Shown here: one piece after another, positions 55,218 through 64,000 of the stretch | Layout of the letters: each line of letters starts with the position of its first letter | Position numbering within the stretch: position 1 is the first letter of the stretch | NCBI RefSeq assembly: GCF_900106675.1 | Contig: NZ_FNOB01000017.1 | Span: 1-64,000 of the forward strand | DNA: 64,000 nt | Source: Allgaiera indica | Lineage (GTDB): Bacteria; Pseudomonadota; Alphaproteobacteria; Rhodobacterales; Rhodobacteraceae | Direction: 5' to 3' | Program-made: the position numbers and the translations under genes | Notes under the pieces: generated by a model | What the model saw: only the letters and a program-made list of their open reading frames with translations | What the model was told of the DNA's origin: nothing | Databases searched by the model: none

Positions 55218-56837
55218 CTAGAGGCTCAGCCCGTCCTCCGCGCCCGCCGAGGCGGTGATGCGGCTGAGATAGCCGTCAGTCTCTTCCTTCGACAGGCCGG
55301 TGTTCAGCGCAAGCCACAGGATCAGCAGGCTGAAGACCGCGCCGACCACCAACGAGGTGTAGAAGCTCATCGCGTCGATGCCGCCCATCGCCTTGGGGCC
55401 GAAGTAGTCCAGCAGCCAGAGCCCGCCGAAATAGGGGATCAACCACCAGCCCGTGGCCCAGCCGAAAGGCGCCTTCTGTGCGCCGCCGGTAGCATAGTAG
55501 ATCGCCACATAGACCGCGAACAGCACCGCGATCGCGCCGAACAGGAAATTGCCGGTCTCAAGCCCCGTCCACTGGATGATCCAGGTCGAGACGATGAACG
55601 ACAGCGGCGCCAGGATCCAGGCCCCGGCCAGCTTGAAAGGCCGCGTGGCCTCGGGCGAGGTACGGCGCAGGTGCAGCAGCACCACGGCGCCGATGCCATA
55701 GGTCAGCACGGTGATCGAGGTGATATAGCCCACCAGCTTCTGCCAGGCCGGGAAGGGGAAGAAGAACACCACCCCCACGACATAGGTCAGGATCAGCGCC
55801 GCCACCGGTACGCCGTTCTTGTTGACCCGCGCGAAGATCGACGGGAAGGACATCATCTCGCCCGCCGCCATGGTGATGCGCGAGGTCGCGGTCGAGTAGA
55901 TGAACCCGGTCGCCCCCGGCGAGATGATCGCGTCGACGTATAGGACCGCGCCCCACCAGGCCGCGCCCACGGTGATCGAGATCGCGGCCAGCGGCCCGGT
56001 GATCCCCGAGAAGTGCAGATTGCCCCAACCCTTGGCGATATCGGCCGGGTTCAGCGCCGTGATGAAGGCGAATTGCAGCGCGATGTAGATCACTGACGAA
56101 AGGATGACCGAGCCGATCACCGCCAGCGGGATATTGCGCGACGGGTTGGCGGTTTCGCCCGCCATGTCGATCGCCTGCCGGAAACCCAGCAGCGAGAACA
56201 CCACGCCCGCCGTCGCTACCGCCGAAAAGATCCCGGTGATGCCGCCGTCGCCCTTGGTGATCGTCATGTTGCCCGGATGATAGGACAGGCTGATCAGGAT
56301 CACCACGGTCAAGACCGGGATCGCGATCTTCCACCAGGTGGCGACGGTGTTCACCATCAGCACATAGCGCACGATCATCATGTTCAGCCCGACGAAGATC
56401 GCCAGGATCACCATAGCCGAGACAAAGCCCATCGCAGTCAGCACACCCGACTGGGGATCGACGAGGCCGGGGATATAATTGTTGGCATAGGTCAGCACCG
56501 CCTCCACCTCGACCGGTCCGACCGAGACATAGGCGAAGAACAAAAGCCAGCCCCAGACGCGGCCCACCATGACGCCGCTGCTGACATAGGACATATGCAC
56601 CAGCGCCCCGGATTTCGGCATCATCGTGGTGATTTCCGAGAACACGAGCGCCAGCAGCATTACCGCGACGGCGCCGACGACCCAGGACCAGATCGCGCCG
56701 GGACCGGCCGTCTTGGCCGCGTGCAGGCCGGCGAACAGCCAGCCCGAGCCGATCATCGCGCTGACGCTGGCGAACATGAGCCCGATCGGGCCCGCTTCCT
56801 TTCGCAGATGGGATTCGGAAAGTGATGCGTTGGCCAT
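55218..56837 (-). CDS. APC-family amino acid permease
   Basis: A 539-residue membrane protein with about 12-14 membrane segments. The first helix carries the substrate-site pattern FASVSAMIGSGWLFA of the amino acid-polyamine-organocation family, and helix 6 has GFRQAIDMAGETANPSRNIP with the conserved EXXNP(xx)IP form. It probably imports an amino acid; the substrate is not evident. GGGAGGATCAGG precedes the ATG. It is divergent from the TetR-like regulator gene 240 bases away, which might control it, by position only. Confidence 0.9.
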   Translation of the reverse strand: MANASLSESHLRKEAGPIGLMFASVSAMIGSGWLFAGLHAAKTAGPGAIWSWVVGAVAVMLLALVFSEITTMMPKSGALVHMSYVSSGVMVGRVWGWLLFFAYVSVGPVEVEAVLTYANNYIPGLVDPQSGVLTAMGFVSAMVILAIFVGLNMMIVRYVLMVNTVATWWKIAIPVLTVVILISLSYHPGNMTITKGDGGITGIFSAVATAGVVFSLLGFRQAIDMAGETANPSRNIPLAVIGSVILSSVIYIALQFAFITALNPADIAKGWGNLHFSGITGPLAAISITVGAAWWGAVLYVDAIISPGATGFIYSTATSRITMAAGEMMSFPSIFARVNKNGVPVAALILTYVVGVVFFFPFPAWQKLVGYITSITVLTYGIGAVVLLHLRRTSPEATRPFKLAGAWILAPLSFIVSTWIIQWTGLETGNFLFGAIAVLFAVYVAIYYATGGAQKAPFGWATGWWLIPYFGGLWLLDYFGPKAMGGIDAMSFYTSLVVGAVFSLLILWLALNTGLSKEETDGYLSRITASAGAEDGLSL

Positions 56838-57076
56838 GGCCTGATCCTCCCTCTTGAGTGTTGCGAGATTCTTGGGGCTCCCCCTCTGTCCTCAACTCGA
56901 TCCGCTGGCCAGCCCCGGAAAGGGCAATGGAAGTAAATTCGTCACACATTCGCGCGAACTCGCCTTGCGCCCGCAGGACGGTCCCGGCGCCACTGGAAAC
57001 CGAACGCTCATTCGGTTAGCCTGGTATCGTAGGCCCGCGAAGCCCCGCCTGAAGGCTAGCACGGAGACCCCAAGAC

Positions 57077-57616
57077 ATGAGCCGCCCCCGTTCCGTCCCC
57101 GACGCGAAAGTGATGTCCGTGGTGCGCAAGCTGCTGGCGTCAGGCGGCGAAAGAGCGGCCTCTTTCGCGGCGGTCTCGCAGGCAGCGGGGCTGGCGGGGT
57201 CAAGCCTGGTGCAGCGCTACGGCAGCCGACAGGGCATGGTGCGGGCGGCGCTCGTCGACGGCTGGTCCGATCTGATGGCACGGACCGAGGCCGCCGCCGG
57301 CGCCGCGCCGCGCGGGGCAAAGGGCGGCACCGGCTTTCTCAAGCAGCTTGAACGCGGCGGCGGCGATCTGATCGCGTTGCTGGCCCCGCGCCAGCGCGAC
57401 CCGGCGCTGCGCGACCTGGCCGAAGGCTGGCGCGCCCGGGTCGAGGCCGAACTGGCGCTGCGGATCGGCACCGGGGAGGGGCAGAAACCGGCCCGCGCCC
57501 GCGATGCCGCGACCCTGGCCTTCGCCGCCTGGCTGGGGCGACTGCTGTGGCAGCAGGCCGGCCCCGGCGGCGCGACCGGGCTGAAGCTGAAGACCATCGT
57601 ACGCGGGCGAGGGTGA
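57077..57616 (+). CDS. TetR-family-like transcription regulator
   Basis: A 179-residue protein whose N-terminal 55 residues fit a TetR-type helix-turn-helix (VMSVVRKLLASGGERAASFAAVSQAAGLAGSSLVQRYGSRQGMVRAAL). The C-terminal ligand domain is not conserved enough to name a ligand. It starts 16 bases or less after CTAGCACGGAGACC. The final codons and stop lie within a 26-base tandem duplication (57589-57640), so the C-terminus may have been altered by the duplication. Confidence 0.8.
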   Translation: MSRPRSVPDAKVMSVVRKLLASGGERAASFAAVSQAAGLAGSSLVQRYGSRQGMVRAALVDGWSDLMARTEAAAGAAPRGAKGGTGFLKQLERGGGDLIALLAPRQRDPALRDLAEGWRARVEAELALRIGTGEGQKPARARDAATLAFAAWLGRLLWQQAGPGGATGLKLKTIVRGRG

Positions 57617-57640
57617 AGACCATCGTACGCGGGCGAGGGT
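57589..57640 (+). repeat. 26-base perfect tandem duplication across a stop codon
   Basis: A 26-base unit is present twice with no difference (57589-57614 and 57615-57640), followed by the first four bases of a third unit. The stop codon of the regulator gene (57614-57616) lies at the junction. The perfect match points to a recent slippage event or an assembly artefact. Confidence 0.9.
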
Positions 57641-57737
57641 GAAGCATATCGCGCGTGGCACCGGACAGGCCATCCACGCGGCAAACGGACCGGTTGCCGC
57701 CCGCGCCGCGGCGGGGGCGCTGCCCCCTGCCCCCCCG

Positions 57738-57801
57738 GAGTATTTTTGCCAAGATGAAGTGCAAGGCGAGGCCCCAGGTCTTCATCTTGGCAAAAATACT
57801 C
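57738..57801. repeat. Dispersed repeat, inverted pair (copies 5 and 6)
   Basis: Two copies of the repeat in opposite orientation form a perfect 22-base inverted repeat: GAGTATTTTTGCCAAGATGA at 57738 and its complement ending at 57801, with a 20-base loop. The stem would be a strong hairpin with T-runs in both directions, suggesting a bidirectional terminator. It lies in the 287-base gap between the regulator gene and dapE. Confidence 0.85.
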
Positions 57802-57903
57802 GACGGCGCACGCCCCTCGCCATGACGCCGCGCGTTGCCAGGTGCGATTGCAACCTTCCCCGCGCAGCGCTACCCCTTGGCGATATCGCTCAGGAGGCCC
57901 CAG

Positions 57904-59058
57904 ATGACCGCATCCGTTCCCGTCGATCCCGTGAAGCTCTCGGCCGAGTTGATCCGCTGCCCCTCGGTCACGCCCGAGGAGGGCGGCGCACTGGTGCTGC
58001 TGGAAGGTCTGCTGAAGGACGCGGGGTTCGAGACCACGCGGGTCGATCGTGGCGGGGTGTCGAACCTGTTCGCACGCTGGGGTCGCAAGGCGGCCAACCG
58101 GACCTTCGGCTTCAACGGCCATACCGATGTGGTGCCGGTGGGCGACCCGGCGGATTGGGCCCATGACCCGTTCGGCGGCGAGATCATCGACGGCGTGCTT
58201 TGGGGCCGCGGCGCGACCGACATGAAGACCGGTGTCGCCGCCTTCGTCGCCGCGGCGGTTGATTTCGTGACCCAAACCCCGCCCGACGGCGCCGTGGTGC
58301 TGACGATTACCGGCGACGAGGAAGGCCCCGGCCGCGACGGCACCCGCGCGCTGCTGGATCACATGGCCGAGGCGGGCGAACGCATGTCCGTCTGCCTGGT
58401 GGGCGAACCGACCTGCCCCGAGGAGATGGGCGACATGATGAAGATCGGCCGGCGCGGCTCGATGACGGCGCAGTTCACCCTGCGCGGCAAGCAGGGCCAT
58501 TCCGCCTATCCCCACCGGGCCAACAACCCGCTGACGGCGATGGTGCGACTGATGGACCGGCTGGCCTGCCACCGCCTGGACGAAGGCACCGAGCATTTCG
58601 ATGCCTCGACGCTGGCGATCACCACGATCGACACCGGCAACCCGGCCTCGAACGTGATCCCGGCCTCGGCGCGGGCCACGGTCAACATCCGCTTCAATGA
58701 CGCGCATTCCTCGGCCTCGCTGACCAAATGGCTGCGCGGCCAGGCCGAGCGGATCGAATCCGAGACCGGGGTGCGGGTGGAAATGGCGGTAAACGTTTCG
58801 GGCGAAAGCTTCATCACCCCGCCGGGCGATCTGTCGGCGCTGGTGTCAAGAGCCGTCGAAGCCGAGACCGGACGGCGGCCCGTGCTGTCGACCACCGGCG
58901 GCACCTCGGATGCACGCTTCGTCAAGGACCATTGCCCGGTGGTCGAATTCGGACTGGTCGGCAAGACCATGCATCAGGTCGATGAACGCATCGAGGTGGC
59001 GCTGATCGAGAAGCTGAAGGCGATCTACGGCCGGATCCTGACGGAGTATTTCGCATGA
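57904..59058 (+). CDS. dapE: Succinyl-diaminopimelate desuccinylase
   Basis: Removes succinate from N-succinyl-L,L-diaminopimelate in lysine and cell-wall precursor synthesis. The 384-residue di-zinc M20 enzyme shows the metal ligands in [12 protein letters not shown] and [11 protein letters not shown], the catalytic Glu pair in [12 protein letters not shown], the dimerisation domain with [15 protein letters not shown], and the C-terminal [18 protein letters not shown] precedes the ATG at 57904. The acetyltransferase gene overlaps its stop codon by four bases (ATGA). Confidence 0.97.
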   Translation: MTASVPVDPVKLSAELIRCPSVTPEEGGALVLLEGLLKDAGFETTRVDRGGVSNLFARWGRKAANRTFGFNGHTDVVPVGDPADWAHDPFGGEIIDGVLWGRGATDMKTGVAAFVAAAVDFVTQTPPDGAVVLTITGDEEGPGRDGTRALLDHMAEAGERMSVCLVGEPTCPEEMGDMMKIGRRGSMTAQFTLRGKQGHSAYPHRANNPLTAMVRLMDRLACHRLDEGTEHFDASTLAITTIDTGNPASNVIPASARATVNIRFNDAHSSASLTKWLRGQAERIESETGVRVEMAVNVSGESFITPPGDLSALVSRAVEAETGRRPVLSTTGGTSDARFVKDHCPVVEFGLVGKTMHQVDERIEVALIEKLKAIYGRILTEYFA

Positions 59059-59477
59059 GCATCGAAATCGTCGAGACGCGCGACATCGCCGCTTGCCACA
59101 GCCTGCGCCGCACCGTCTTCATGGCGGAACAGGGGATCTCCGAGGCCGACGAATTCGACGATCTCGACGGGTCGGCCGTGCATCTTCTGGCGCTCGACGC
59201 GGGCCGGGCGGTGGGCACCGCGCGGCTGCTGACCGAGGGCGCGACGGCCAAGATCGGCCGGGTCTGCGTGCTGAAGGACTATCGCGGCACCGGCCTGGGC
59301 GCGGCGCTGATCCGCGCCGGGATCGAGCATCTGCGCGCGATGGGCGGGATCGGCACGGTCAAGCTGGGCGCCCAGGTCCACGCGCTGGGATTCTACGAAA
59401 AGCTGGGCTTCACCGCCTACGGCCCGGTCTATGACGATGCCGGCATTCCGCATCGCGACATGGCGCGCGCGCTCTGA
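59055..59477 (+). CDS. GNAT-family N-acetyltransferase (ElaA-like/YjcF-like)
   Basis: A 140-residue acetyltransferase. The acetyl-CoA binding motif A is [28 protein letters not shown] (R-G-T-G-L-G), and motif B has [35 protein letters not shown]. The end [14 protein letters not shown] matches the YjcF-type group with unknown small substrates. ATGA overlap with dapE indicates translational coupling in one operon. Confidence 0.88.
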   Translation: MSIEIVETRDIAACHSLRRTVFMAEQGISEADEFDDLDGSAVHLLALDAGRAVGTARLLTEGATAKIGRVCVLKDYRGTGLGAALIRAGIEHLRAMGGIGTVKLGAQVHALGFYEKLGFTAYGPVYDDAGIPHRDMARAL

Positions 59478-59536
59478 CCCGGGGCGCGGCGCCGAATCCC
59501 GATGACGTGCCGCGCGCCGCGTGCTAGTTGGCGCGC

Positions 59537-61798
59537 ATGAGCCAGATCCCCACCAAAGACCAGATCCTCGCCTGGATCGCCGAAAACCCGGCGCTGAGCG
59601 CCAAGCGCGACATCGCCAAGGCCTTCGGCATCAAGGGGGCGGCGCGCATCGACCTCAAGCGCGTGCTGAAGGAGCTGGAGGCCGAGGGCCATCTGCAAAA
59701 GCGCGGCAAGACCTTCCGCGAGGCAGGCGCCCTGCCCCCGGTCACGGTGCTGGAACTGCTGGACCCCGACCGCGACGGCGACCTGTTCGCCAAGCCGCTG
59801 GAGGGCCGCTTCGAGGACGCGCCGCGCATCCTTTTCCTGCCGCGCCCGGGAGAGGCCGCCGTCGGCCCGGGCGACCGCATCCTGGGCCGGTTGACCAAGG
59901 TCGAGGGGCAGGACCACGCCTATGAGGCGCGGCTGATCCGGCGCATCGGCACCGGGCCGCGCAAGCTGCTGGGGATCTTTCGTGCGGGATCCGAAGGCGG
60001 CCGGATCGTGCCGATCGACAAGGGATCGGACAAGGAATGGATGGTGGCACCCGATCTGACCGGCAATGCCAAGGATGGTGAACTGGTCGAGGCCGAACAG
60101 GCCGGGCCGAAGAACCGCCTGGGCCTGCCCCGCGCGCGCGTGGTGCAGCGGCTGGGCGACCCTTCCGCACCCCGGGCGGTGTCGCTGATCGCGATCCACC
60201 AGCACGGCATCCCCGACGAATTCCCGGCCGAGGTGCTGGCCGAGGCCGAGCGCCTGAAGCCCGCCCCCCTGGCCAAGCGCGAGGATCTGCGCGCCCTGCC
60301 CTTCGTCACGATCGACCCTTCGGACGCGCGCGACCATGACGACGCCTGTTACGCCCATCCCGACGACGACCCGGCCAACCCCGGCGGCCATGTGCTGTGG
60401 GTCGCGATCGCCGACGTGGCGCATTACGTCACGCCGGGCTCCGCGACCGACCGCGAGGCCCGCGCGCGCGGCAATTCCACCTATTTCCCCGACCGCGTGG
60501 TGCCGATGCTGCCCGAACGCCTGTCGGCCGATCTGTGCAGCCTGCACGAAGGCGTCGCGCGCCCGGTGATCGCGGTGCGCATGGTCGTGGATGCCGAGGG
60601 CGGCAAGCGCAGCCACCGCTTTACCCGGGCGATGATCACCTCGCGCGCCTCGCTGTCCTACGAGGAGGTGCAGGCCGCGCAGGACGGCGCCCCCAACGAC
60701 CGCTGTGCGGCGCTGCTGGACGAGGTAATCGCGCCCCTCTACGCGGGTTACGCCGCGCTCAAGACCGCCCGCGCCGCGCGCCAACCGCTGGATCTGGACC
60801 TGCCCGAACGCAAGATCGTGCTTTCGGACGACGGCGAGGTGGTCTCGATCGCGCTGAAGGAGCGCTTCGACGCGCACCGGCTGATCGAGGAATTCATGGT
60901 GCTGGCGAACGTCGCCGCGGCAGAGGAATTGATCCGCCTGCGCCGGCCGCTGCTGTTTCGCGTGCACGAGGAACCCAGCCTCGAAAAGCTCGACGCGCTG
61001 CGCGAGGTCGCCCAGGCCTCGGGCTTCACCCTTGCCAAGGGGCAGGTGCTGCACACGCGGCACCTGAACCGGCTGCTGGCGCAGGCCGAGGGCACCGATT
61101 TCGACGAGCTTCTGAACATCACCACCCTGCGCTCGATGCAGCAGGCCTATTACGCGCCCGAGAACTTCGGCCATTTCGGCCTGGCGTTGCGCAACTACGC
61201 GCATTTCACCTCGCCCATCCGGCGCTATTCGGACCTGATCGTGCACCGCGCGCTGATCCTCGGCCATGGCTGGGGCAAGGACGGGCTGAGCCCCCAGGAC
61301 ATCGAGGCGTTGGAAGAGACCGCGCAGCATATCTCGGAAACCGAGCGGCGTTCGATGGCGGCCGAGCGCGACACCACCGACCGCTACCTTGCCGCCTATC
61401 TGTCGGAACGTGTAGGCAACGAATTCCCCGGCCGGATCTCGGGCGTCACGCGCTTTGGCCTTTTCGTGAAGCTCGACGAGACCGGCGCCGACGGGCTGAT
61501 CCCGATCCGCACGCTGGGGCGCGAGTTCTTCCATTTCGACGCCGCCAGCCAGACGCTGATGGGCTCCGAAACCGGTCTCACGCTGGGTGTGGGCCAGCGC
61601 GTGACGGTACGGCTGGCCGAGGCCGTGCCGGTGACCGGCGGCTTGATGCTGGAGCTGCTATCGGTAGATGACAAGGCGCTGCCCGGCGGACGCGCACCCC
61701 GCGGCAAGCCGCTGGGCCGCAAGGGCGGCGCGGCCAAGGCGAAAGCCCGCGCCAAGGCCACGAAGGAAAAGCGCAACGTCAGCCGCAAGCGCAAATAG
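59537..61798 (+). CDS. rnr: Ribonuclease R
   Basis: A processive 3'-5' exoribonuclease that can degrade structured RNA. The 753-residue protein has an N-terminal winged-helix domain (about 1-65, DIAKAFGIKGAARIDLKRVLKELEAEG), cold-shock-type domains, the RNB catalytic domain with TIDPSDARDHDDACYA (four catalytic Asp) near residue 260 and FTSPIRRYSDLIVHR, then an S1 domain (GNEFPGRISGVTRFGLFVKLDETGADGLIP) and a Lys/Arg-rich tail. The ATG at 59537 (MSQIPTKDQ) is preferred over a TTG three codons upstream. Confidence 0.96.
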   Translation: MSQIPTKDQILAWIAENPALSAKRDIAKAFGIKGAARIDLKRVLKELEAEGHLQKRGKTFREAGALPPVTVLELLDPDRDGDLFAKPLEGRFEDAPRILFLPRPGEAAVGPGDRILGRLTKVEGQDHAYEARLIRRIGTGPRKLLGIFRAGSEGGRIVPIDKGSDKEWMVAPDLTGNAKDGELVEAEQAGPKNRLGLPRARVVQRLGDPSAPRAVSLIAIHQHGIPDEFPAEVLAEAERLKPAPLAKREDLRALPFVTIDPSDARDHDDACYAHPDDDPANPGGHVLWVAIADVAHYVTPGSATDREARARGNSTYFPDRVVPMLPERLSADLCSLHEGVARPVIAVRMVVDAEGGKRSHRFTRAMITSRASLSYEEVQAAQDGAPNDRCAALLDEVIAPLYAGYAALKTARAARQPLDLDLPERKIVLSDDGEVVSIALKERFDAHRLIEEFMVLANVAAAEELIRLRRPLLFRVHEEPSLEKLDALREVAQASGFTLAKGQVLHTRHLNRLLAQAEGTDFDELLNITTLRSMQQAYYAPENFGHFGLALRNYAHFTSPIRRYSDLIVHRALILGHGWGKDGLSPQDIEALEETAQHISETERRSMAAERDTTDRYLAAYLSERVGNEFPGRISGVTRFGLFVKLDETGADGLIPIRTLGREFFHFDAASQTLMGSETGLTLGVGQRVTVRLAEAVPVTGGLMLELLSVDDKALPGGRAPRGKPLGRKGGAAKAKARAKATKEKRNVSRKRK

Positions 61799-61817
61799 CC
61801 GCGGCCCTGTACCTAAG

Positions 61818-61874
61818 TATTTCGGCCAGGGTGAAGTGCAAGACGCGCGCTTCCCTTTCACTTTGGCGAAAATA
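61818..61874. repeat. Dispersed repeat, inverted pair (copies 7 and 8)
   Basis: TATTTCGGCCAGGGTGAA at 61818-61835 and, in opposite orientation, TATTTTCGCCAAAGTGAA (complement of 61857-61874). The arms match imperfectly. A GC-rich hairpin (GGGGGCGCAGGGGGCAGAGC region) follows. The pair lies between the convergent rnr and small membrane protein genes. Confidence 0.65.
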
Positions 61875-61930
61875 CTCCGGGGGCGCAGGGGGCAGAGCCC
61901 CCGCCGCCGCGCCCTGCAATTTTGCGCCGC

Positions 61931-62224
61931 CTATCCCCGATAGCGGCGCCAGACCCGCAGATTGTGCACCACCACCCAAAGGTACACCGCACCGAGCAGC
62001 CACAATTCGGTTTCGGCCCCCAGCGTCCAAAGCCACCAGGCAAAGCCCACGCCGATCAGTTTCACCAGCACCAGCCCCGGCACCCGGCCCAAGAGCCGCA
62101 TCAGCAGCGCGACGATCGGATTGGCCTCGCGCGCGCCCGCCGACAGCGCCAGCAGCGTGGTGACCAGATCGCCCAGTTGCAGCAGGGCGACCAGAATCGC
62201 GGCCAGATCGACGAATTGGGGCAT
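61931..62224 (-). CDS. Small membrane protein, DUF5658-like
   Basis: A 97-residue protein with three hydrophobic segments (about 5-25, 45-65 and 68-85). The pattern LAAILVALLQLGDLVTTLLALSAGAREANPIVALLM with D-x-x-T-T and EANP is typical of DUF5658-type small membrane proteins, whose function is unknown. The ATG at 62224 overlaps no gene and follows the stop of the upstream monooxygenase gene by one base, so the two are probably co-translated. Confidence 0.78.
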   Translation of the reverse strand: MPQFVDLAAILVALLQLGDLVTTLLALSAGAREANPIVALLMRLLGRVPGLVLVKLIGVGFAWWLWTLGAETELWLLGAVYLWVVVHNLRVWRRYRG

Positions 62225-62225
62225 C

Positions 62226-62543
62226 TCAGTAGACGTCCGCGACCTCATACATGACCGGCTCGAACCGCGAACAAAGCGCCGCGAAGCGGCGGTTGCGGGC
62301 GCGCATCTCGGGGCTGCGCAGCATCGCCTGGAAATCCTCGCGCCGGGTCCATTGCGAATAGTTGGCAATCCGGGTCTGGGCGTCGTTCACATGCAGCCCC
62401 GCACCCAGAAATCCAGGCTGGCGCGAGATGAAATTCTCGTAGGCGTCGCGCAATTCGTCCAGCAGGTCGGCGCAGGTCCCCGGCGTGGTCTCGAAGGTGG
62501 TCAGCACCGTCTGGCCGTGAAATGCCCGCGATATCTGTGGCAT
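62226..62543 (-). CDS. Antibiotic biosynthesis monooxygenase (ABM)-family protein
   Basis: A 105-residue protein with the dimeric alpha-beta barrel pattern of the ABM family: VLTTFETTPGTCADLLDELRDAYENFISRQPGFLGAGLHVNDAQTRIANYSQWTRREDFQAML. The QPGFLGAGLH and NYSQW segments are the usual markers. Members act as cofactor-free oxygenases or haem-degrading enzymes; its substrate is unknown. AGGAGAAC precedes the ATG at 62543. Confidence 0.85.
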   Translation of the reverse strand: MPQISRAFHGQTVLTTFETTPGTCADLLDELRDAYENFISRQPGFLGAGLHVNDAQTRIANYSQWTRREDFQAMLRSPEMRARNRRFAALCSRFEPVMYEVADVY

Positions 62544-62702
62544 GAGGTTCTCCTTGCGGCCATGTCGCAAACAAGGCTAGCAGATTTGCGGCGGGTTCGC
62601 GCGGGCAAAAGCGCCCCCCGGGCCGAAGGGCAAAGGCATATCCGTTCGCCTTTCCGGGTCGTTGATCTATGTTTGCCGCACAGACCACAACAAGGGGCGC
62701 GG

Positions 62703-63923
62703 ATGGTGCGCGACACAGGACTGGACGGCGCCGAGCGCACACCCTGGGCGATGATCCTGGCGGCCTTCGCCTCCAGCTTCATCGGGATCGGTCTGGCGCG
62801 CTTCGCCTATACGCCGCTGATCCCGGCGCTGGTCAGCCACGGATGGTTCACCGATGCGGCGGCCTTCTATCTGGGCGCGGCCAATCTGGCGGGTTACCTG
62901 GCGGGGGCGCTGGTGGCGCCGGCGCTGGTGCGGCGCATCGGCGGACGGCAGATGCTGCGGCTTATGATGGCACTTGCCTGTCTGAGCTTCTTTGCCTGCG
63001 CCGTGCCGCTGTCGTTTGCGTGGTTCTTCGTCTGGCGTGCTCTTTCGGGCCTGACCGGCGGGGTGCTGATGGTCTCGGCCGCGCCGGCGGTGCTGCCGCA
63101 TGTGCCGGCACGGCTGCGCGGCCAGGCCAGCGGCGCGATCTTCACCGGCGTGGGGTTGGGGGCGCTGCTGTCGGGAACGCTGATTCCGGTGCTGTTGCGC
63201 CTGGGGCTGCCCGCCACCTGGATCGCGCTGGGCCTGGCCAGCACGGTGCTGTGCGTCCTGACCTGGTGGTCCTGGCCGGATTATCGCCCCGCCCCGGACA
63301 CCGCGGCCCCGCCCGCGCGCGGCCAGGCCCGGGCCTTGCGAAAGCTCTACGCCTGCTACGGGCTGGATGCGGCGGCGTTGGTGCCGCATATGGTCTTCCT
63401 CGTGGCCTTCGTCGACAGTGCCGCGGGCCATGGTTTCGCGGGCGGCGCGGTGGCCTGGTCGATGTTCGGCCTGGGCGCGATGGCGGGGCCGTTCACCCTG
63501 GGCGCACTGGCCGACCGCCTGGGGTTTGGCCGGATCTTGCGGCTTGGCTTTGCCGTTCAGTTCCTGGCGATCGGCGTGCTGGCGCTGACCCATTCCTATC
63601 CGGTGATCCTGATCTCGGCCTTCATCGGCGGCGCCTTTACCCCGGGCATCGCGCCGCTGGCCCTGGGCCGGGTACGCGAGATCCTGCACGACGCGCCCCA
63701 CCGCCAGCACGGCGCCTGGAGCCGGGCGACCGCCTCTTTCGCGGTGATGCAGGCGGTGGGGGCCTACGGCTTGTCGTGGCTCTATTCCCAGACCCGATCC
63801 TATCCGCTGCTATTCGCCCTGGGGGCTGCCTGCGTGCTGCTGGCGCTGGCCGTCGACCTGCTGCGGCGGCCCGAGGCGCATACCGCCCCCGACGCCTCCG
63901 AACCGGACCCGGGTCAGGCGTGA
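62703..63923 (+). CDS. MFS transporter, YbfB/YjiJ family
   Basis: A 406-residue membrane protein with about 12 membrane segments. The N-terminal FASSFIGIGLARFAYTPLIPALV is characteristic of the YbfB/YjiJ group of the major facilitator superfamily (conserved Gly-Arg-Phe-x-x-x-P). RALSGLTGGVLMV and the loop-8/9 LADRLGFGRIL are also seen. Substrates of this group are not known. The start is the ATG at 62703, divergent from the ABM gene. Confidence 0.9.
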   Translation: MVRDTGLDGAERTPWAMILAAFASSFIGIGLARFAYTPLIPALVSHGWFTDAAAFYLGAANLAGYLAGALVAPALVRRIGGRQMLRLMMALACLSFFACAVPLSFAWFFVWRALSGLTGGVLMVSAAPAVLPHVPARLRGQASGAIFTGVGLGALLSGTLIPVLLRLGLPATWIALGLASTVLCVLTWWSWPDYRPAPDTAAPPARGQARALRKLYACYGLDAAALVPHMVFLVAFVDSAAGHGFAGGAVAWSMFGLGAMAGPFTLGALADRLGFGRILRLGFAVQFLAIGVLALTHSYPVILISAFIGGAFTPGIAPLALGRVREILHDAPHRQHGAWSRATASFAVMQAVGAYGLSWLYSQTRSYPLLFALGAACVLLALAVDLLRRPEAHTAPDASEPDPGQA

Positions 63924-64000
63924 CACTTCTGATCGGTAGCTGGCCGGAACGCCGCCCGGCGCGGATTCCGACGGTCTCCAACGCCAGTGCCTCGGTGTCG
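63924..64000. other. Window end, no gene recognised
   Basis: The last 77 bases hold no start or recognisable motif. A gene running leftwards into the window cannot be excluded. Confidence 0.3.

Noticed and set aside
63637-63981. Minus-strand frame at the right edge
   Set aside because: Mostly antisense to the MFS transporter and Arg-rich; the part beyond the transporter is too short to judge.

Overview
The window is GC-rich, densely packed DNA that reads as a chromosome segment of an alphaproteobacterium, most likely Rhodobacterales (Rhodobacter/Paracoccus/Roseobacter group). The assignment rests on the gene order ybgC-tolQRAB-pal-cpoB-tilS-ftsH next to ruvB, a Flp pilin of the DEDGAVTVDWVVLTAA type in a compact tad locus, a type-2 ArgC, fhs next to folD, and a dispersed intergenic repeat with the core TATTTTCACCAAGATGAA. 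No rRNA or tRNA gene, CRISPR array or replication origin was seen.

Layout. 1-446: end of an IS5-family (IS427-like) insertion sequence cut by the window edge. 854-8106: housekeeping genes (DUF302 protein, EamA exporter, enolase, HAD hydrolase, globin, cupin, anmK, tyrS). 8402-12643: ketone-body CoA-transferase genes scoA and scoB with a blue-light (LOV) histidine kinase gene between them, then an acetyltransferase, a methyltransferase and a MOSC protein. 12794-15497: one-carbon genes fhs and folD. 15562-16860: a thioesterase and a membrane-bound LytTR regulator. 16850-28990 (minus strand): a Flp/Tad pilus locus (pilin, CpaB, secretin, OmpA-like lipoprotein, TadZ, TadA, TadB, TadC, two TPR lipoproteins, prepilin peptidase) ending in an uncharacterised AAA ATPase. 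29386-30366: a lytic transglycosylase. 30616-42509 (minus): ftsH, tilS, the Tol-Pal genes, ybgC, argC, an unknown gene and ruvB. 42785-48781: an exported protein, an acyl-CoA synthetase, a mobile element and an ABC exporter. 49150-52065: ileS. 52066-53159: an island of decayed accessory DNA. 53160-63923: RNA helicase, rnhA, an APC permease, a TetR-like regulator, dapE, rnr, small proteins and an MFS transporter.

The most unusual structure is an 836-bp element at 45700-46535. It has perfect 23-bp terminal inverted repeats and is flanked by a 9-bp direct repeat (ACGCCTGAT). It carries one VOC-family gene and no transposase. It sits in codon 13 of a methyltransferase gene: joining the flanks at one copy of the 9-bp repeat restores that gene's frame back to a TTG start with a good ribosome binding site. 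The left end of a related element (67 of 86 positions identical, ungapped, by hand) lies 6.4 kb away at 52122-52207, next to a decayed gene. Other points of interest are the LOV kinase inside the sco operon, the widespread terminator-like repeat, the hairpins that divide the tad locus into possible separate transcripts, and the 3' overlap of the AAA ATPase and LytTR genes.
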